42,427 nt of DNA, from positions 1 to 42,427 of the forward strand of contig CACWHK010000013.1 of the NCBI GenBank assembly GCA_902760755.1, in the 5' to 3' direction. Every line of letters begins with the position of its first letter. Within the stretch, counting starts at the first letter, position 1. The stretch is from an uncultured Lachnospiraceae bacterium. Its GTDB lineage: Bacteria; Bacillota; Clostridia; Lachnospirales; Lachnospiraceae. This document shows positions 1-8,468 of this stretch, piece after piece. The notes beneath the pieces are model-generated. The model made no database searches. It worked only from the letters and a program-made list of their open reading frames with translations, and was not told the DNA's origin. Position numbers and translations under genes: made by a program.

Positions 1-2943
1 CTCGATATTCTCGATTCCCGTGTAACCTCTCTGAAGGATGTATCCGAATGCAACCGTAAACATCTCGTCATTTGTGATCTCAGAAAGATCTACCAGATAA
101 CTGAACTCCGATACAACTGACTTGCAGTCTGCGAAGAGCTTGGAGATCGAATCGATCTCACCGGTCAGAGCAAGTGCATAGTCATACTTGTCCTTCTTAC
201 CGAGTTCAACAATCTTCTTCAGGCGCTCCGGCGTCAGAAGTCCGGCATTCTCAACTACCATACTTCCGCCTGCAAGCTTTGCCATATTTGCTTCCAGTTT
301 ATCATCTGCCCACTTGTTCAGGCCCTTGGCACCGATCTTCGCGATAACCTTGGAGGAGCTAAGTCCCATATCATGATAGCTTCGCGCATAATCCTCACCG
401 ACACATACGGAACCGAAGCCGTACTTTCCGAGAATCACGATATTTCTGGAGTTATCCGGATTTTCTGCAATGGCATTGAAGGATTCAACGATGGTCTCGG
501 AAGCGTTGTCGATACCCAGATACTTCTCCAGGTAGTATGCAGCCAGCGGAAGGGTTCCTTCCTCTGTGGGCCGGGTCAGATCGATATCAACCTGATCCGC
601 TTCCTCTGCTCTCTTCTTTGCCTCTTCCTCTGCTGCCTTTGCGCTTTCAAGGATCTTACGAGCCTCATCAGCCTTCTTGGTAGCCTCAGCTGCCTTCTGA
701 ACCGCCTGCTCCCAGAGCTTCTTCCGGTCAGCCTTTGCAGCCTTCTGTTTAGCCTCGTCGTCTGCCTTCTTCTGCTCCGCTGCCTTGATCTTATCTGCCG
801 TAGCCTTAACTGCTGCAGCGATCAGAGCCTCTACGGACTTCTTATGAGCCTCGGCCTCTGCCTTTCTCTTTTGCTCTGCAGCTGCCTTCTTGGCTGCCGC
901 CTCGCCCTCACGGCGCTTCTTCTCGTCAGCCGCCTTCTTTACCGCAGCTTCCAGAGACTTCTTTCTTGCCTCTTCCTCTGCCGCCTTCTTGGCAACCTCA
1001 GCCGCCTGCTTCTTCTCTTCCTCAGCCAGCTGCTTTGCAGCATCCTCGATGGCCTTCTTCTTCTCGTCGATCACGCGCTTTGCAGCTTCCTCAGCCTTCT
1101 TTGCCGCATCCAGTCCTTTGCTGACCTCCGCAACATTCTTCTCGGCCTCAACAACCTGCTTCTTCGCTTCCTCGACCTTGGCCTTCGCCTCGTCAACCTT
1201 GGCCTTCGCTTCAGAAACCTTAGCCTCTGCGGCAACAACCTTGGTATGCTCCTCAGCTGCCTTATCTTCTGCTTCCTTTACAGCCTGTGCACGCTTCTCA
1301 TCCTCGAGCTTACGCTGTGCTGCTGCTTCTTCCTTCTTCTTAGCCTCTTCCGCCTGCTTTGCAGCCTCTTCTGCTTCCTTCTTCTTAGCCTCTTCCTCGG
1401 CCTTCTTAGCAGCTTCCTCTGCTTCCTTCTCAGCGGCAAGTGCCTCTGCCTTCTCCTTCTCTTCCTCAGCTGCGAGACGCTTAGCTTCCTCTTCCCGGAA
1501 CTTCTTCTCGTCTTCTTCGATCTTCTTCTTGGCAGCTTCTTCCTCTGCCTTTGCAGCCTCGATCGCCTTCTGGAGTTCAGCCTCGAAGCCCTTCAGGATC
1601 TCCTCATCCTTCTGCTTTGCAGCAACCTTCTCCTCTGTCAGGCGCTGAACCTCTTCCTCTGCCTCTGTTGCCGCAGCGATGATCCGGGTAGCTTCCTCCT
1701 GCTGTCTTCTGGCCTCTTCCGCATCCTTCAGAGCCTTCTCACGTGCAGCGATCCTTGCTTCCTCAGCCTTCTTCTTTCTGGCCTCCTCGGCAGCCTTCTT
1801 ACGTTCTTCCTCAAGAGCCTTTCTCTTAGCCTCTTCCTCAGCCTTCTTCTTTGCAGCTTCCTCGGCTTTCTTCTTCTTAGCCTCCTCTGCACGAAGTCTG
1901 GATTCCTCTAAGCGCTTCTGCTCTTCTTCCGCCTTCTTCTTGGCATCCTCTTCCGCCTTGCGTCTTACTTCTTCTTCCGCCTTACGCTTAGCTTCTTCCT
2001 CTGCCTTCTTTGCGCTTTCCTCAGCCTTCTTCTTGGCAGCTGCCTTCTCACGCGCTTCCGCAAGACGTCTCTGCTGCTCGTCGATATCGCTGGTAGCCTT
2101 CTTCTTTTGCTTATCCTTCTTCTCGCCCTGCTCTGCCTCAACCTCCGGCTTCGGAGCCTCCTCTGCCTTCTTCTCTTCCTCAGCAGGTGCGTGCTCTGCA
2201 ACATCCTTCAGCTGAGCATCGAAAGCATCATCGTCATCATCGATGTCGTACATGCTCTTAACGTCATTGGTCGGGGTCTTACGATTGGTCGGGAGGATGC
2301 TGTCCATCTCCTCCGGCTTACCGGACTTGGAGGCACCCTTCTCCCACTTGGCATCACTTCCGCTGACAACCTTGGTTCCGTCTGCCGAGAACTTGGCCTT
2401 CTCCTTACCCTTGACATCCGACTTTCCGCTGACAACCTTAACCTTATCTTCCTTGCCATCCATCTTTTCAGGCTGAAGATTCAATCCCAGACCACCGGTC
2501 GGGATCGCACCCAGGCCACCGGACTTCTTGTCATCCTTGCCCTTAGCGCCGCCAAGGCCACCGCCCAGACCGCCGCCAAGGCCACCGCCGAGACCACCCA
2601 GACCATTGCTGGTCAGAACTTCGGTCTCACCGACTTCGTCATCAACGCCGTCATCCGCAGCATCCGTCTCCGGTTCGGACTTCTCAGCGCCCTCCTCTTC
2701 GTACGGGATACCCAGCTCTTCTGCTCTCTTTCTGCGCTTACGCTCTTCGATCTTTGCCAGCTCTTCCGGAGTCAGCGTCTTGTATTTCGGCTTTCCGCCC
2801 GCTTCTTCCTTCTTTGCTGCCGCACCTCTCTGAAGTGCACGCGCTTCCTGTTCCTTCTTCAGCTTTGCAGCCTTCTCTGCCTTCTCCTTCTCAACCTGCG
2901 CACGAACCGCAGCGATGAGGGCTTCTCTTTGGTCAATCGCCAC
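1..2943 (-). CDS. Giant Ala/Lys/Glu coiled-coil protein with degenerate AAA-like C-terminal domain (3' end outside window)
   Basis: Open across 981 codons to the window edge without a stop. It starts at a GTG (2941-2943) preceded by GAAGGAGGTAACATCA, an excellent ribosome binding site. Residues 1-110 are charged. Residues ~114-157 form a Gly-rich linker of GGLGGGL units. Residues ~285-780 are almost uninterrupted A/E/K helix of the KKKAEEEAKR type, predicted as a very long coiled coil. From ~785 the sequence becomes globular and looks like a CbbX/EccA-like AAA module: a P-loop-position loop GKYGFGSV (839-846) in place of GxxGxGKT, and a Walker-B-position strand MVVENAG near 898. The Lys and Thr of Walker A are missing, so ATP hydrolysis is unlikely. 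It is the last gene of a three-gene unit, 46 nt after the TPR protein. The role is unknown; a structural or scaffold function is inference. Confidence 0.8.
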   Translation of the reverse strand, partial: MAIDQREALIAAVRAQVEKEKAEKAAKLKKEQEARALQRGAAAKKEEAGGKPKYKTLTPEELAKIEERKRRKRAEELGIPYEEEGAEKSEPETDAADDGVDDEVGETEVLTSNGLGGLGGGLGGGLGGGLGGAKGKDDKKSGGLGAIPTGGLGLNLQPEKMDGKEDKVKVVSGKSDVKGKEKAKFSADGTKVVSGSDAKWEKGASKSGKPEEMDSILPTNRKTPTNDVKSMYDIDDDDDAFDAQLKDVAEHAPAEEEKKAEEAPKPEVEAEQGEKKDKQKKKATSDIDEQQRRLAEAREKAAAKKKAEESAKKAEEEAKRKAEEEVRRKAEEDAKKKAEEEQKRLEESRLRAEEAKKKKAEEAAKKKAEEEAKRKALEEERKKAAEEARKKKAEEARIAAREKALKDAEEARRQQEEATRIIAAATEAEEEVQRLTEEKVAAKQKDEEILKGFEAELQKAIEAAKAEEEAAKKKIEEDEKKFREEEAKRLAAEEEKEKAEALAAEKEAEEAAKKAEEEAKKKEAEEAAKQAEEAKKKEEAAAQRKLEDEKRAQAVKEAEDKAAEEHTKVVAAEAKVSEAKAKVDEAKAKVEEAKKQVVEAEKNVAEVSKGLDAAKKAEEAAKRVIDEKKKAIEDAAKQLAEEEKKQAAEVAKKAAEEEARKKSLEAAVKKAADEKKRREGEAAAKKAAAEQKRKAEAEAHKKSVEALIAAAVKATADKIKAAEQKKADDEAKQKAAKADRKKLWEQAVQKAAEATKKADEARKILESAKAAEEEAKKRAEEADQVDIDLTRPTEEGTLPLAAYYLEKYLGIDNASETIVESFNAIAENPDNSRNIVILGKYGFGSVCVGEDYARSYHDMGLSSSKVIAKIGAKGLNKWADDKLEANMAKLAGGSMVVENAGLLTPERLKKIVELGKKDKYDYALALTGEIDSISKLFADCKSVVSEFSYLVDLSEITNDEMFTVAFGYILQRGYTGIENIE

Positions 2944-2989
2944 TGATGTTACCTCCTTCTCATGTCTGAAGCTTCAGACTGATCCCACA

Positions 2990-5116
2990 TTATAGTTTTA
3001 TCCCCAAGGATGCCAGCAGAGCTTCCGCCTCTCTCTGTAAGCGTTCCTCCTCTGCCAGGCCTTCGTCAAGTTTCTCATTCTCAGCCAGAGCGTCAAGCGC
3101 AGACCTTGCGGCACGCCATTCCTTCTCTGCTTCCGATTCTTCCTCCGCAACCGGTTCGGATGTCTCCTCTACGACCGGTTCGGGCTCCGGTTTCGCCTCT
3201 ACGACCGGTTCGGGTTCCGGTTCTACGATCGGCTCGGGCTCCGGTTCCGCGATGGGTTCCGGTTCCTCCTCTACAACCGGTTCCGGTTCTTCCTCTACAA
3301 CCGGTTCCGGCTCCGGCTCTACGATCGGCTCGGGCTCCGGTTCCTCCTCTACGACCGGTTCCGGCTCGTCCCAGGTAACAGGCTCTTCGTTTTCGAAGGT
3401 CTCCGATTCCTCTTCCAGAATCGGCCCCGGCTCGTACTCCGGCTCGATGATCGGTGTCTCTTCCACCACCGGCATCTCCTCTTCCACCGGTTCAGCCTCT
3501 GTCTTAGCTTCTATGATCGGTTCCGCCTCAAACTCCGGCTCTGCCGATTCAAAAGACGGTTCAGGAACTGCGATCTCCTCCGGTTCATCCCAGTTGATCG
3601 GTTCTTCGTCCTCGAAGCTTTCTGTTTCCTCATCGATGATCGGTTCCGGCTCGTATTCCGGCTCGATGGTCGGTGCCTCTTCTGCAACCGCCTCTACCTC
3701 CGGCTCCTCTGCCGGTTCTTCTTCGATGCTCTCCGGTTCAGGCTCCGAATCCTCAACAGGCTCCGGCTCTGCCTCCGCCACAGGTTCTTCTGCGACAGGC
3801 TCCGGTTCCTCAACAGGCTCCGGTTTCTCCTCTACGATCGGTTCCGGCTCAGGCTCCGGTTCTCCGGCAAGCTCTGCTTCCACTCTGGCCGTTTCTTCTC
3901 TGTAGACTGCTCCGAGGTTGATCAGATCCAGCGGATTCTGGTAGGCTGCCTCCTCCGTCTCATCCAGATCAGCGATCAGCTCGGATTCCGCGGCAAAACC
4001 GTCATCAAAGTCAATGCTGATCACATCCTCATACGGATTCCGGTCGGGATCCTCTTCCTGCTTCGCCGGGGCTTCCGTCGGTGCGGACGTCTCCGGTTCC
4101 TCCTTCGGAGACTCCTCAGCCTCCGCCGCAGGCTCCTGTTCTTCGATCTCCACCGTATCCTCTGCCGGTGCGTTCTCTGCCACTTCCTTCGAAGCCGCCT
4201 CTCCGGATTCCTCCGACCCGGCAGCTGTGTCCCCTTCCTCTGCAGATGACGTTTCCTCTCCCTCCGGTTTCTCCGGGGTTCCGGCCTCATCCTCTGCTTC
4301 TTCCTTCTTCTTTCGGAACTTCTTTTTCAGGAAGGATTTAAACTTCTTTTCGGTGTCCGGCTCTTCCAGGATCTCGGCATTCTCGTCCTCGATCTCTTCG
4401 TCCGTTTCCACCGGTTGTTCTTCCGAAACACTTTCGGGGTGCAGCCTCCGGTAATCCTTCCTCAGCTGCTCCTTCTCCAGTTCGCGGATCTCACTTTGCT
4501 CCGGATCCTGATCCGGTCGCTCCATGTCCGCAAACACATATAGAAGCTCTTCCGCAGATACCTTCCCGGCCAGGATCTCCTGTACCGTCTCACTGCGTGT
4601 GCTCCTGCGGAAGGTCGCCTGATAATCCGCTGCCAGCATCTCCGTGTCCGCTCCCATCAGGGTAAGGACCAGGAAGAGCTCGAAGCTCCACTCTTCATCC
4701 AGTGAGTGTGTGTAGTAGGGATCCAGGTAGTCCCGGAGCTCCTCCGGCTTTGCCCGTTTCGCCTTCTGCATCACGTACTCGATGTTCTTTTGTTCCTGTC
4801 CCTTTGCGGTGGCGTTGTACTGATCCTTATACTGCTCGGCCAGACCAAAATACCCCTGTTTCAGGTAAAATGTAATGAGTGAGAAGAGGATCCGGTTCGA
4901 CTGCGGTCCCATGATATGCGCCTTCACATACATGTTCCGCGCGTCCTTCAGGCGTCCCACATTCTCATACACCTCTCCGCAAACCCTGAGGAACTGCGGA
5001 TTCAGTGATTTTTCAAGATCCTGCGAATCCAGTATATCTACTGCCAGGCTGTATTCCCTTGCCTCAGCAAGCTCCTTGATTTTATTTACACTTGTCATAC
5101 TAAGTCCGGAGCTCAA
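2990..5116 (-). CDS. TPR-domain protein with long acidic Glu/Pro repeat region
   Basis: A 708-residue protein. Residues ~7-120 are helical TPR-like repeats (e.g. [32 protein letters not shown]), and the helices extend to ~240. Residues ~250-660 are extremely acidic and low in complexity, dominated by EPEPVVEEE-type units. A larger unit containing IEPEYEPxPI and WDEPE occurs twice. The last ~50 residues return to a charged helix. The TTG start is chosen because GAGGTG lies 7 nt upstream; the ATG six codons later would sit too far from it. No signal peptide or membrane segment is visible, so it should be cytoplasmic. It lies 24 nt downstream of the YbjQ/zinc-ribbon gene and upstream of the coiled-coil gene, so the three are probably co-transcribed. 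Function unknown; TPRs imply protein binding. Confidence 0.85.
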   Translation of the reverse strand: MSSGLSMTSVNKIKELAEAREYSLAVDILDSQDLEKSLNPQFLRVCGEVYENVGRLKDARNMYVKAHIMGPQSNRILFSLITFYLKQGYFGLAEQYKDQYNATAKGQEQKNIEYVMQKAKRAKPEELRDYLDPYYTHSLDEEWSFELFLVLTLMGADTEMLAADYQATFRRSTRSETVQEILAGKVSAEELLYVFADMERPDQDPEQSEIRELEKEQLRKDYRRLHPESVSEEQPVETDEEIEDENAEILEEPDTEKKFKSFLKKKFRKKKEEAEDEAGTPEKPEGEETSSAEEGDTAAGSEESGEAASKEVAENAPAEDTVEIEEQEPAAEAEESPKEEPETSAPTEAPAKQEEDPDRNPYEDVISIDFDDGFAAESELIADLDETEEAAYQNPLDLINLGAVYREETARVEAELAGEPEPEPEPIVEEKPEPVEEPEPVAEEPVAEAEPEPVEDSEPEPESIEEEPAEEPEVEAVAEEAPTIEPEYEPEPIIDEETESFEDEEPINWDEPEEIAVPEPSFESAEPEFEAEPIIEAKTEAEPVEEEMPVVEETPIIEPEYEPGPILEEESETFENEEPVTWDEPEPVVEEEPEPEPIVEPEPEPVVEEEPEPVVEEEPEPIAEPEPEPIVEPEPEPVVEAKPEPEPVVEETSEPVAEEESEAEKEWRAARSALDALAENEKLDEGLAEEERLQREAEALLASLGIKL
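3150..3370. repeat. Tandem repeats encoding Glu/Pro units
   Basis: Short imperfect tandem units (on the plus strand, variants of ACGACCGGTTCCGG and TCCTCCTCTAC) encode the EPEP/VVEEE stretch near the C-terminus of the TPR protein. They are coding repeats with a period that is a multiple of three, and are likely to vary in copy number between strains. Confidence 0.6.
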
Positions 5117-5140
5117 GTTTGTTCACCTCAAATCAAATCT

Positions 5141-6232
5141 TTAGTGGTCTTCCTCTTCGAAGACCTTCTCAACCTTCTCGATCACGGTATCCTTCATGTC
5201 ACCGCGGGTCTTCTCATACTGAAGACCGGACTCCATGATCTCAAGCAGCTGAAGACGATACTTGGTATCGATGGACTTGATGTAATCCATAAGCACGTCC
5301 TTGATCTCCATGACGTACTCCTTCTCACGCATCTTCTCGATCATCTCTTCGTAGTTGAAGGTTGCCGTAGTCTTGATATCATCCTGCTTTCTGCCGCAGA
5401 TCATACACTCGTCCGTTCCGGCCTCGTTTACATGACCGCAGTTGCAGGTCCAGATCATACCGTCGGTCTGATACTTCTCAACCGCATCGATACCTCTCTT
5501 CTGCTTCAGGGATTCCAGACGCCGTGCGGACATGGTTACCGGGATCGGCGCATCATTGCATGCGTAGATCGAACGCGGTGTCGCGTACTTGCTGATGATG
5601 ACCTTGGCCTCCTTCAGCAGCATGACGTCGTTTGCGGAGATCTGTGCGGGAACATAGCCGGACTCGATCTGCGAAACATTTCCCTTGTCAAACACCAGGT
5701 CCACATCCTTGATGACCAGACGCTCGTCATAGAGGTTGGTCAGCTCCACATTTACGCGGATGGCAAGGATATCGTCCTTGTTATAGTTAACGAACACCAC
5801 CTTCATGTTGATGTTGTCCTTCTCGCCTTCAAGTACCACCTTAACCGGTCGCGGAACCAGTCTTGCGTAGTAGTTCATGACTACCAGTTCCTTCTCGACC
5901 TTCTCTTCCACCTTCGGAAGCTCGCGGATCTTAACCGCCGTTCCGTAGATCACCGCTCCGAAGGAACCACCCTCCAGTGTGGTGTAGATGGCATGAACAC
6001 CGAGGATTGCATTTGCTTTCCTCTTCTTTGCAGCCTTGAACAGCTGACTCTCCGCATCCTCTCTGGCCTTCTCGACCTTCGCCATATCCTGCTCGGATGC
6101 GTTGGTCACACTTGCTGCGATTCCTTTGATGAAGTTCGATCCGAGAATAGCTTCCCCGGATACGATCCCCAGATACTCAACGACCTCGTAGCCCTCAAAT
6201 CCGGTCCCCGTTGTAAGCATCATTTCTGACAT
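5141..6232 (-). CDS. YbjQ/UPF0145-domain protein with zinc ribbon
   Basis: A 363-residue cytoplasmic protein. Residues 1-~105 match the YbjQ/UPF0145 (heavy-metal-binding-like) fold: TTGTGFEGYEVVEYLGIVSG, then KANAILGV and a terminal GTAV strand. Residues ~120-250 form a second domain of beta character that is not recognised. Near 262 a RanBP2/zinc-ribbon knuckle follows, WTCNCGHVNEAGTDECMICG, with spacing C-x-C-x10-C-x2-C. The C-terminus is helical and charged. The start is supported by GGGAGGAG six bases upstream. It is the first gene of the unit with the TPR and coiled-coil proteins, behind a promoter at 6330-6358. YbjQ oligomerises in known structures, but its physiological role is unknown; the zinc ribbon suggests binding of protein or nucleic acid. 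Confidence 0.85.
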   Translation of the reverse strand: MSEMMLTTGTGFEGYEVVEYLGIVSGEAILGSNFIKGIAASVTNASEQDMAKVEKAREDAESQLFKAAKKRKANAILGVHAIYTTLEGGSFGAVIYGTAVKIRELPKVEEKVEKELVVMNYYARLVPRPVKVVLEGEKDNINMKVVFVNYNKDDILAIRVNVELTNLYDERLVIKDVDLVFDKGNVSQIESGYVPAQISANDVMLLKEAKVIISKYATPRSIYACNDAPIPVTMSARRLESLKQKRGIDAVEKYQTDGMIWTCNCGHVNEAGTDECMICGRKQDDIKTTATFNYEEMIEKMREKEYVMEIKDVLMDYIKSIDTKYRLQLLEIMESGLQYEKTRGDMKDTVIEKVEKVFEEEDH

Positions 6233-6251
6233 TTCCTGCTCCTCCCATTTT

Positions 6252-6296
6252 CAAAGACAATCGACCGTCCGTAACCCGTTCCTGCCCCTGTCTTTG
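6252..6296 (-). other. Inverted repeat in 5' leader
   Basis: CAAAGACA (6252-6259) and TGTCTTTG (6289-6296) are perfect complements separated by 29 nt. They lie inside the ~90-nt leader between the promoter at 6330-6358 and the YbjQ-type gene. No known riboswitch was recognised. Confidence 0.3.
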
Positions 6297-6329
6297 ATCT
6301 TCTCCTGTGCACTAAACGTACACTCACAA

Positions 6330-6358
6330 ATTATATCATATTCCACGGTCAAGATAAA
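6330..6358 (-). promoter_or_regulatory. Extended -10 promoter of the YbjQ/TPR/coiled-coil unit
   Basis: On the minus strand, TGATATAAT (extended -10, 6330-6338) has a weak -35 TTTATC (6353-6358) with a 17-nt spacer. The predicted transcript starts near 6323, giving a leader of about 90 nt. Confidence 0.6.
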
Positions 6359-6366
6359 CCTTTTTC

Positions 6367-6882
6367 TTACTGAATTTCGGGAAAGGGAAGCGGATTTTGG
6401 TTTACATAAGTCTGATACCTGTACTCGATGGAAAAACAGGTCTCCTCCTCCCCCTCTTCCGTAAGCTCCCAGTCGGCAAGCTCTTCCAGATTCGGAAAGA
6501 AGGTATCCGCCTCATAGGCATAATCGATCTTCGTGATGATGGCCCGGTCGCAGTAGGGAATCAGCATCTGATAGATGCTCCCCCCGCCGATCACGTAGAT
6601 CTCATCGCTGTCATACTTCGAAAGCTCCCGGAAGAGCTCTTCCTTGTTATGCACGACGATCCCTCCCCGCACGGAGAAGTCCTTCTTCCGGCTGAGGATC
6701 ACGTTGGTCCGCCCCGCCAGCGGCATCCCGTTGGGGAAGCCTGCCAGGGTCTTCCGCCCGAGAACCACCACATGGTTCAGGGTATGGTTCCTGAAATTCT
6801 TCATATCACTGGGAATCCGGACCAGAAGCTGATCCTTAAGACCGATCCCCCAATTCTGATCTACTGCTGCGATTGCGATCAT
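6367..6882 (-). CDS. folA: Dihydrofolate reductase
   Basis: A 171-residue enzyme that reduces dihydrofolate to tetrahydrofolate with NADPH, regenerating the cofactor consumed by thymidylate synthase. Hallmarks visible are the N-terminal MIAIAAVDQNWGIG, the active-site helix acidic residue in RIPSDMKNF, the NADPH-binding GRKTLAGFP, and the IYVIGGGSIY strand-turn. Length is typical of bacterial type I DHFR. It starts 29 nt after the thyA stop, so the two are co-transcribed from the thyA promoter, the usual arrangement in Firmicutes. No convincing terminator follows its stop, so some read-through into the YbjQ unit is possible. Confidence 0.95.
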   Translation of the reverse strand: MIAIAAVDQNWGIGLKDQLLVRIPSDMKNFRNHTLNHVVVLGRKTLAGFPNGMPLAGRTNVILSRKKDFSVRGGIVVHNKEELFRELSKYDSDEIYVIGGGSIYQMLIPYCDRAIITKIDYAYEADTFFPNLEELADWELTEEGEEETCFSIEYRYQTYVNQNPLPFPEIQ

Positions 6883-6911
6883 GGCGCCTCCTCCTTACTG
6901 ACCCTGCGTCA

Positions 6912-7742
6912 CTACACTGCGATGGGGATATTCTTCACCTGGGGACCCGTCTCATAGTCCTCCACCGTGAAGTCATCCGGTGTGAACTGATAAAAGTCCC
7001 TGATATCCGGGTTGAGCGTTACCTTCGGCGCCGGAAATGTAGGTCTCCTGATCAATTCCTCCACGATGGGGATATGGCGGTCGTAGATATGTGCATCCGC
7101 GATCACATGCACCAGCTCTCCCGGCTTAAAGCCGGTAACCTGTGCGATCATCATGAGCAGCGCACTGTACTGGACCACATTCCAGTTGTTGGCCGCCAGC
7201 ACATCCTGGGACCTCTGGTTCAGCACCGCATTCAGCCGGTCTCCGGTCACATTAAAGGTCATGCTGTAGGCACAGGGGTAGAGGTGCATCTCCGAAAGAT
7301 CCTGATGCACATACATATTCGTCATGATCCGGCGGCTGTAGGGATTCTCCTTTAAGTCAAAGAGCACCCGGTCCACCTGATCGAAATCCCCTTCCTTGTA
7401 GTGATGCTTTACGCCCATCTGATAGCCGTAGGCCTTGCCGATGGAACCGGTCTCGTCCGCCCACTCATCCCAGATATGGCTCTTTAAGTCATGCACGTTG
7501 TTGGACTTCTTCTGCCAGATCCAGAGCACCTCGTCGATGGCGGACTTAATGTAGGTCTTCCTGAGCGTGATGGCCGGGAATTCCTCCGAGAGATCATAGC
7601 GGCTGACCACGCCGAACCGTTTGATCGTATAAGCATAGCTTCCGTCCTCCCATTTGGGGCGGACCTTCTCTCCCTCCGTACTGAAGCCGTGATCGATGAT
7701 ATCCCGGCACATATTGATGAACAGTGTATCTGCCTTGCTCAT
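6912..7742 (-). CDS. thyA: Thymidylate synthase
   Basis: Converts dUMP and methylene-THF to dTMP and DHF in the cytoplasm. The 276-residue form from ATG at 7742 begins MSKADTLFINMCRDIIDHG. It holds the catalytic-Cys segment HLYPCAYSMTFNV, the RSQDVLAANNWN dUMP-binding block, NPYSRRI and HVIADAHIYDRH. The ATG at 7742 follows AAGAGGAGGGTGTT. A second in-frame ATG at 7844, itself behind AGGGAGGAAAT, would add 34 charged residues with no resemblance to ThyA. I prefer 7742 but cannot exclude initiation at both. The gene is divergent from the XRE regulator and heads the thyA-folA operon. Confidence 0.93.
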   Translation of the reverse strand: MSKADTLFINMCRDIIDHGFSTEGEKVRPKWEDGSYAYTIKRFGVVSRYDLSEEFPAITLRKTYIKSAIDEVLWIWQKKSNNVHDLKSHIWDEWADETGSIGKAYGYQMGVKHHYKEGDFDQVDRVLFDLKENPYSRRIMTNMYVHQDLSEMHLYPCAYSMTFNVTGDRLNAVLNQRSQDVLAANNWNVVQYSALLMMIAQVTGFKPGELVHVIADAHIYDRHIPIVEELIRRPTFPAPKVTLNPDIRDFYQFTPDDFTVEDYETGPQVKNIPIAV

Positions 7743-7887
7743 AACACCCTCCTCTTTCCTGTATGTCTTCCCCCGGGGTTCTCCCAACGGGGCATTTTCT
7801 TCTCCGAACCGCTGCTTTTCCCGGAAAAACAGCGAAAGCGACATATTTCCTCCCTTCGGCGGATATCCGGTCATTTTTCTGCTACGT

Positions 7888-7916
7888 ATCGTATCATAAT
7901 CCGCGTAACCATTCAA
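7888..7916 (-). promoter_or_regulatory. thyA-folA promoter
   Basis: Minus-strand TTGAAT (7911-7916), a 17-nt spacer and the extended -10 TGATACGAT (7888-7896). It lies about 140 nt upstream of the preferred thyA start, leaving room for translation from the upstream ATG at 7844. Confidence 0.55.
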
Positions 7917-7943
7917 ACCCATTCACGAAAAGGAGGTAATCCC

Positions 7944-8402
7944 ATGTATCCTGTTATTTTCTGGGGCGGTCTCTTCCGGAGTCTCCGGAAATCACGCTCC
8001 CTGCTGCAAAAGGAGGTTGCAATCCTCCTGCACACCAGCCGCCAGAGTTACAGTAACCTGGAGACAGGCCGTGCACACCCGAAGCCGGAATATCTGGCAG
8101 TTCTTTCCTACGTCTTCGATATCGATCTCATCGACTACGTCTTCAAGTCTCTCCCCACGGAATTCCAGGCTGAGCTGAAGGCCTTTCGATCCGAGCAGCG
8201 TCGAAGACGGCTGAAGGAAAGTCTCAGCAGTAAGGAATCCGAATCCGGGAAAGTGATCGAGCCGAAGAAGCGAAAGATCCGAAGGCCCCCGACCCTGATC
8301 CGGCCGAACCTGAACCAGGATCCGCTGGAGCTTCTTCTGGACAGCACGTTGGACATGGTGGCCGAGCCGGGTCCCGAATACGGGAAAAAGAAAAAGAAGT
8401 AG
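7944..8402 (+). CDS. XRE-family HTH regulator with basic C-terminal tail
   Basis: A 152-residue protein. Residues ~10-65 form a lambda-repressor-like helix-turn-helix: LFRSLRKSRSLLQKEVAILL, then recognition helix HTSRQSYSNLETGR and a helix ending VLSYVFDID. The rest is strongly basic (KKRKIRRPP and a terminal KKKKK) with no ligand domain. AAAAGGAGGTAAT just upstream of ATG 7944 fixes the start; the longer frame open upstream lacks a site. It is one of the few plus-strand genes, divergent from thyA and convergent with the pseudo-receiver gene. Targets unknown. Autoregulation across the shared 200-nt intergenic region is plausible for this family, but no operator is obvious. Confidence 0.85.
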   Translation: MYPVIFWGGLFRSLRKSRSLLQKEVAILLHTSRQSYSNLETGRAHPKPEYLAVLSYVFDIDLIDYVFKSLPTEFQAELKAFRSEQRRRRLKESLSSKESESGKVIEPKKRKIRRPPTLIRPNLNQDPLELLLDSTLDMVAEPGPEYGKKKKK

Positions 8403-8430
8403 GCCCCGGTGCAGCCGCCCAAGGCGTAAC

Positions 8431-8464
8431 AAAGCAAGGTCTCCGCATAGCGAAGACCTTGCTT
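8431..8464. terminator. Bidirectional hairpin between convergent genes
   Basis: AAGCAAGGTCTCCGC - ATA - GCGAAGACCTTGCTT forms a stem of about 14 bp with one mismatch. It sits between the XRE stop (8402) and the stop of the pseudo-receiver gene (8469). There is no long U-tract on either side, so termination strength is uncertain. Confidence 0.5.
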
Positions 8465-8468
8465 CCTG

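Noticed and set aside
373-1911. 512-codon plus-strand frame rich in Leu and Cys
   Set aside because: Antisense shadow of the Ala/Glu/Lys coiled-coil gene: GAG/AAG/GCC codons read backwards as Leu/Ser/Cys. No ribosome site.
3150-3370. CRISPR-like repetition
   Set aside because: Units are short, imperfect, without unique spacers, and in frame with the acidic repeats.
3252-3905. Ser/Gly-rich plus-strand frame resembling a serine-rich surface protein
   Set aside because: Antisense of the Glu/Pro repeats of the TPR protein.
7491-8402. 303-codon start for the XRE regulator
   Set aside because: The first ~150 codons are antisense to thyA; the real start at 7944 has a perfect ribosome site.
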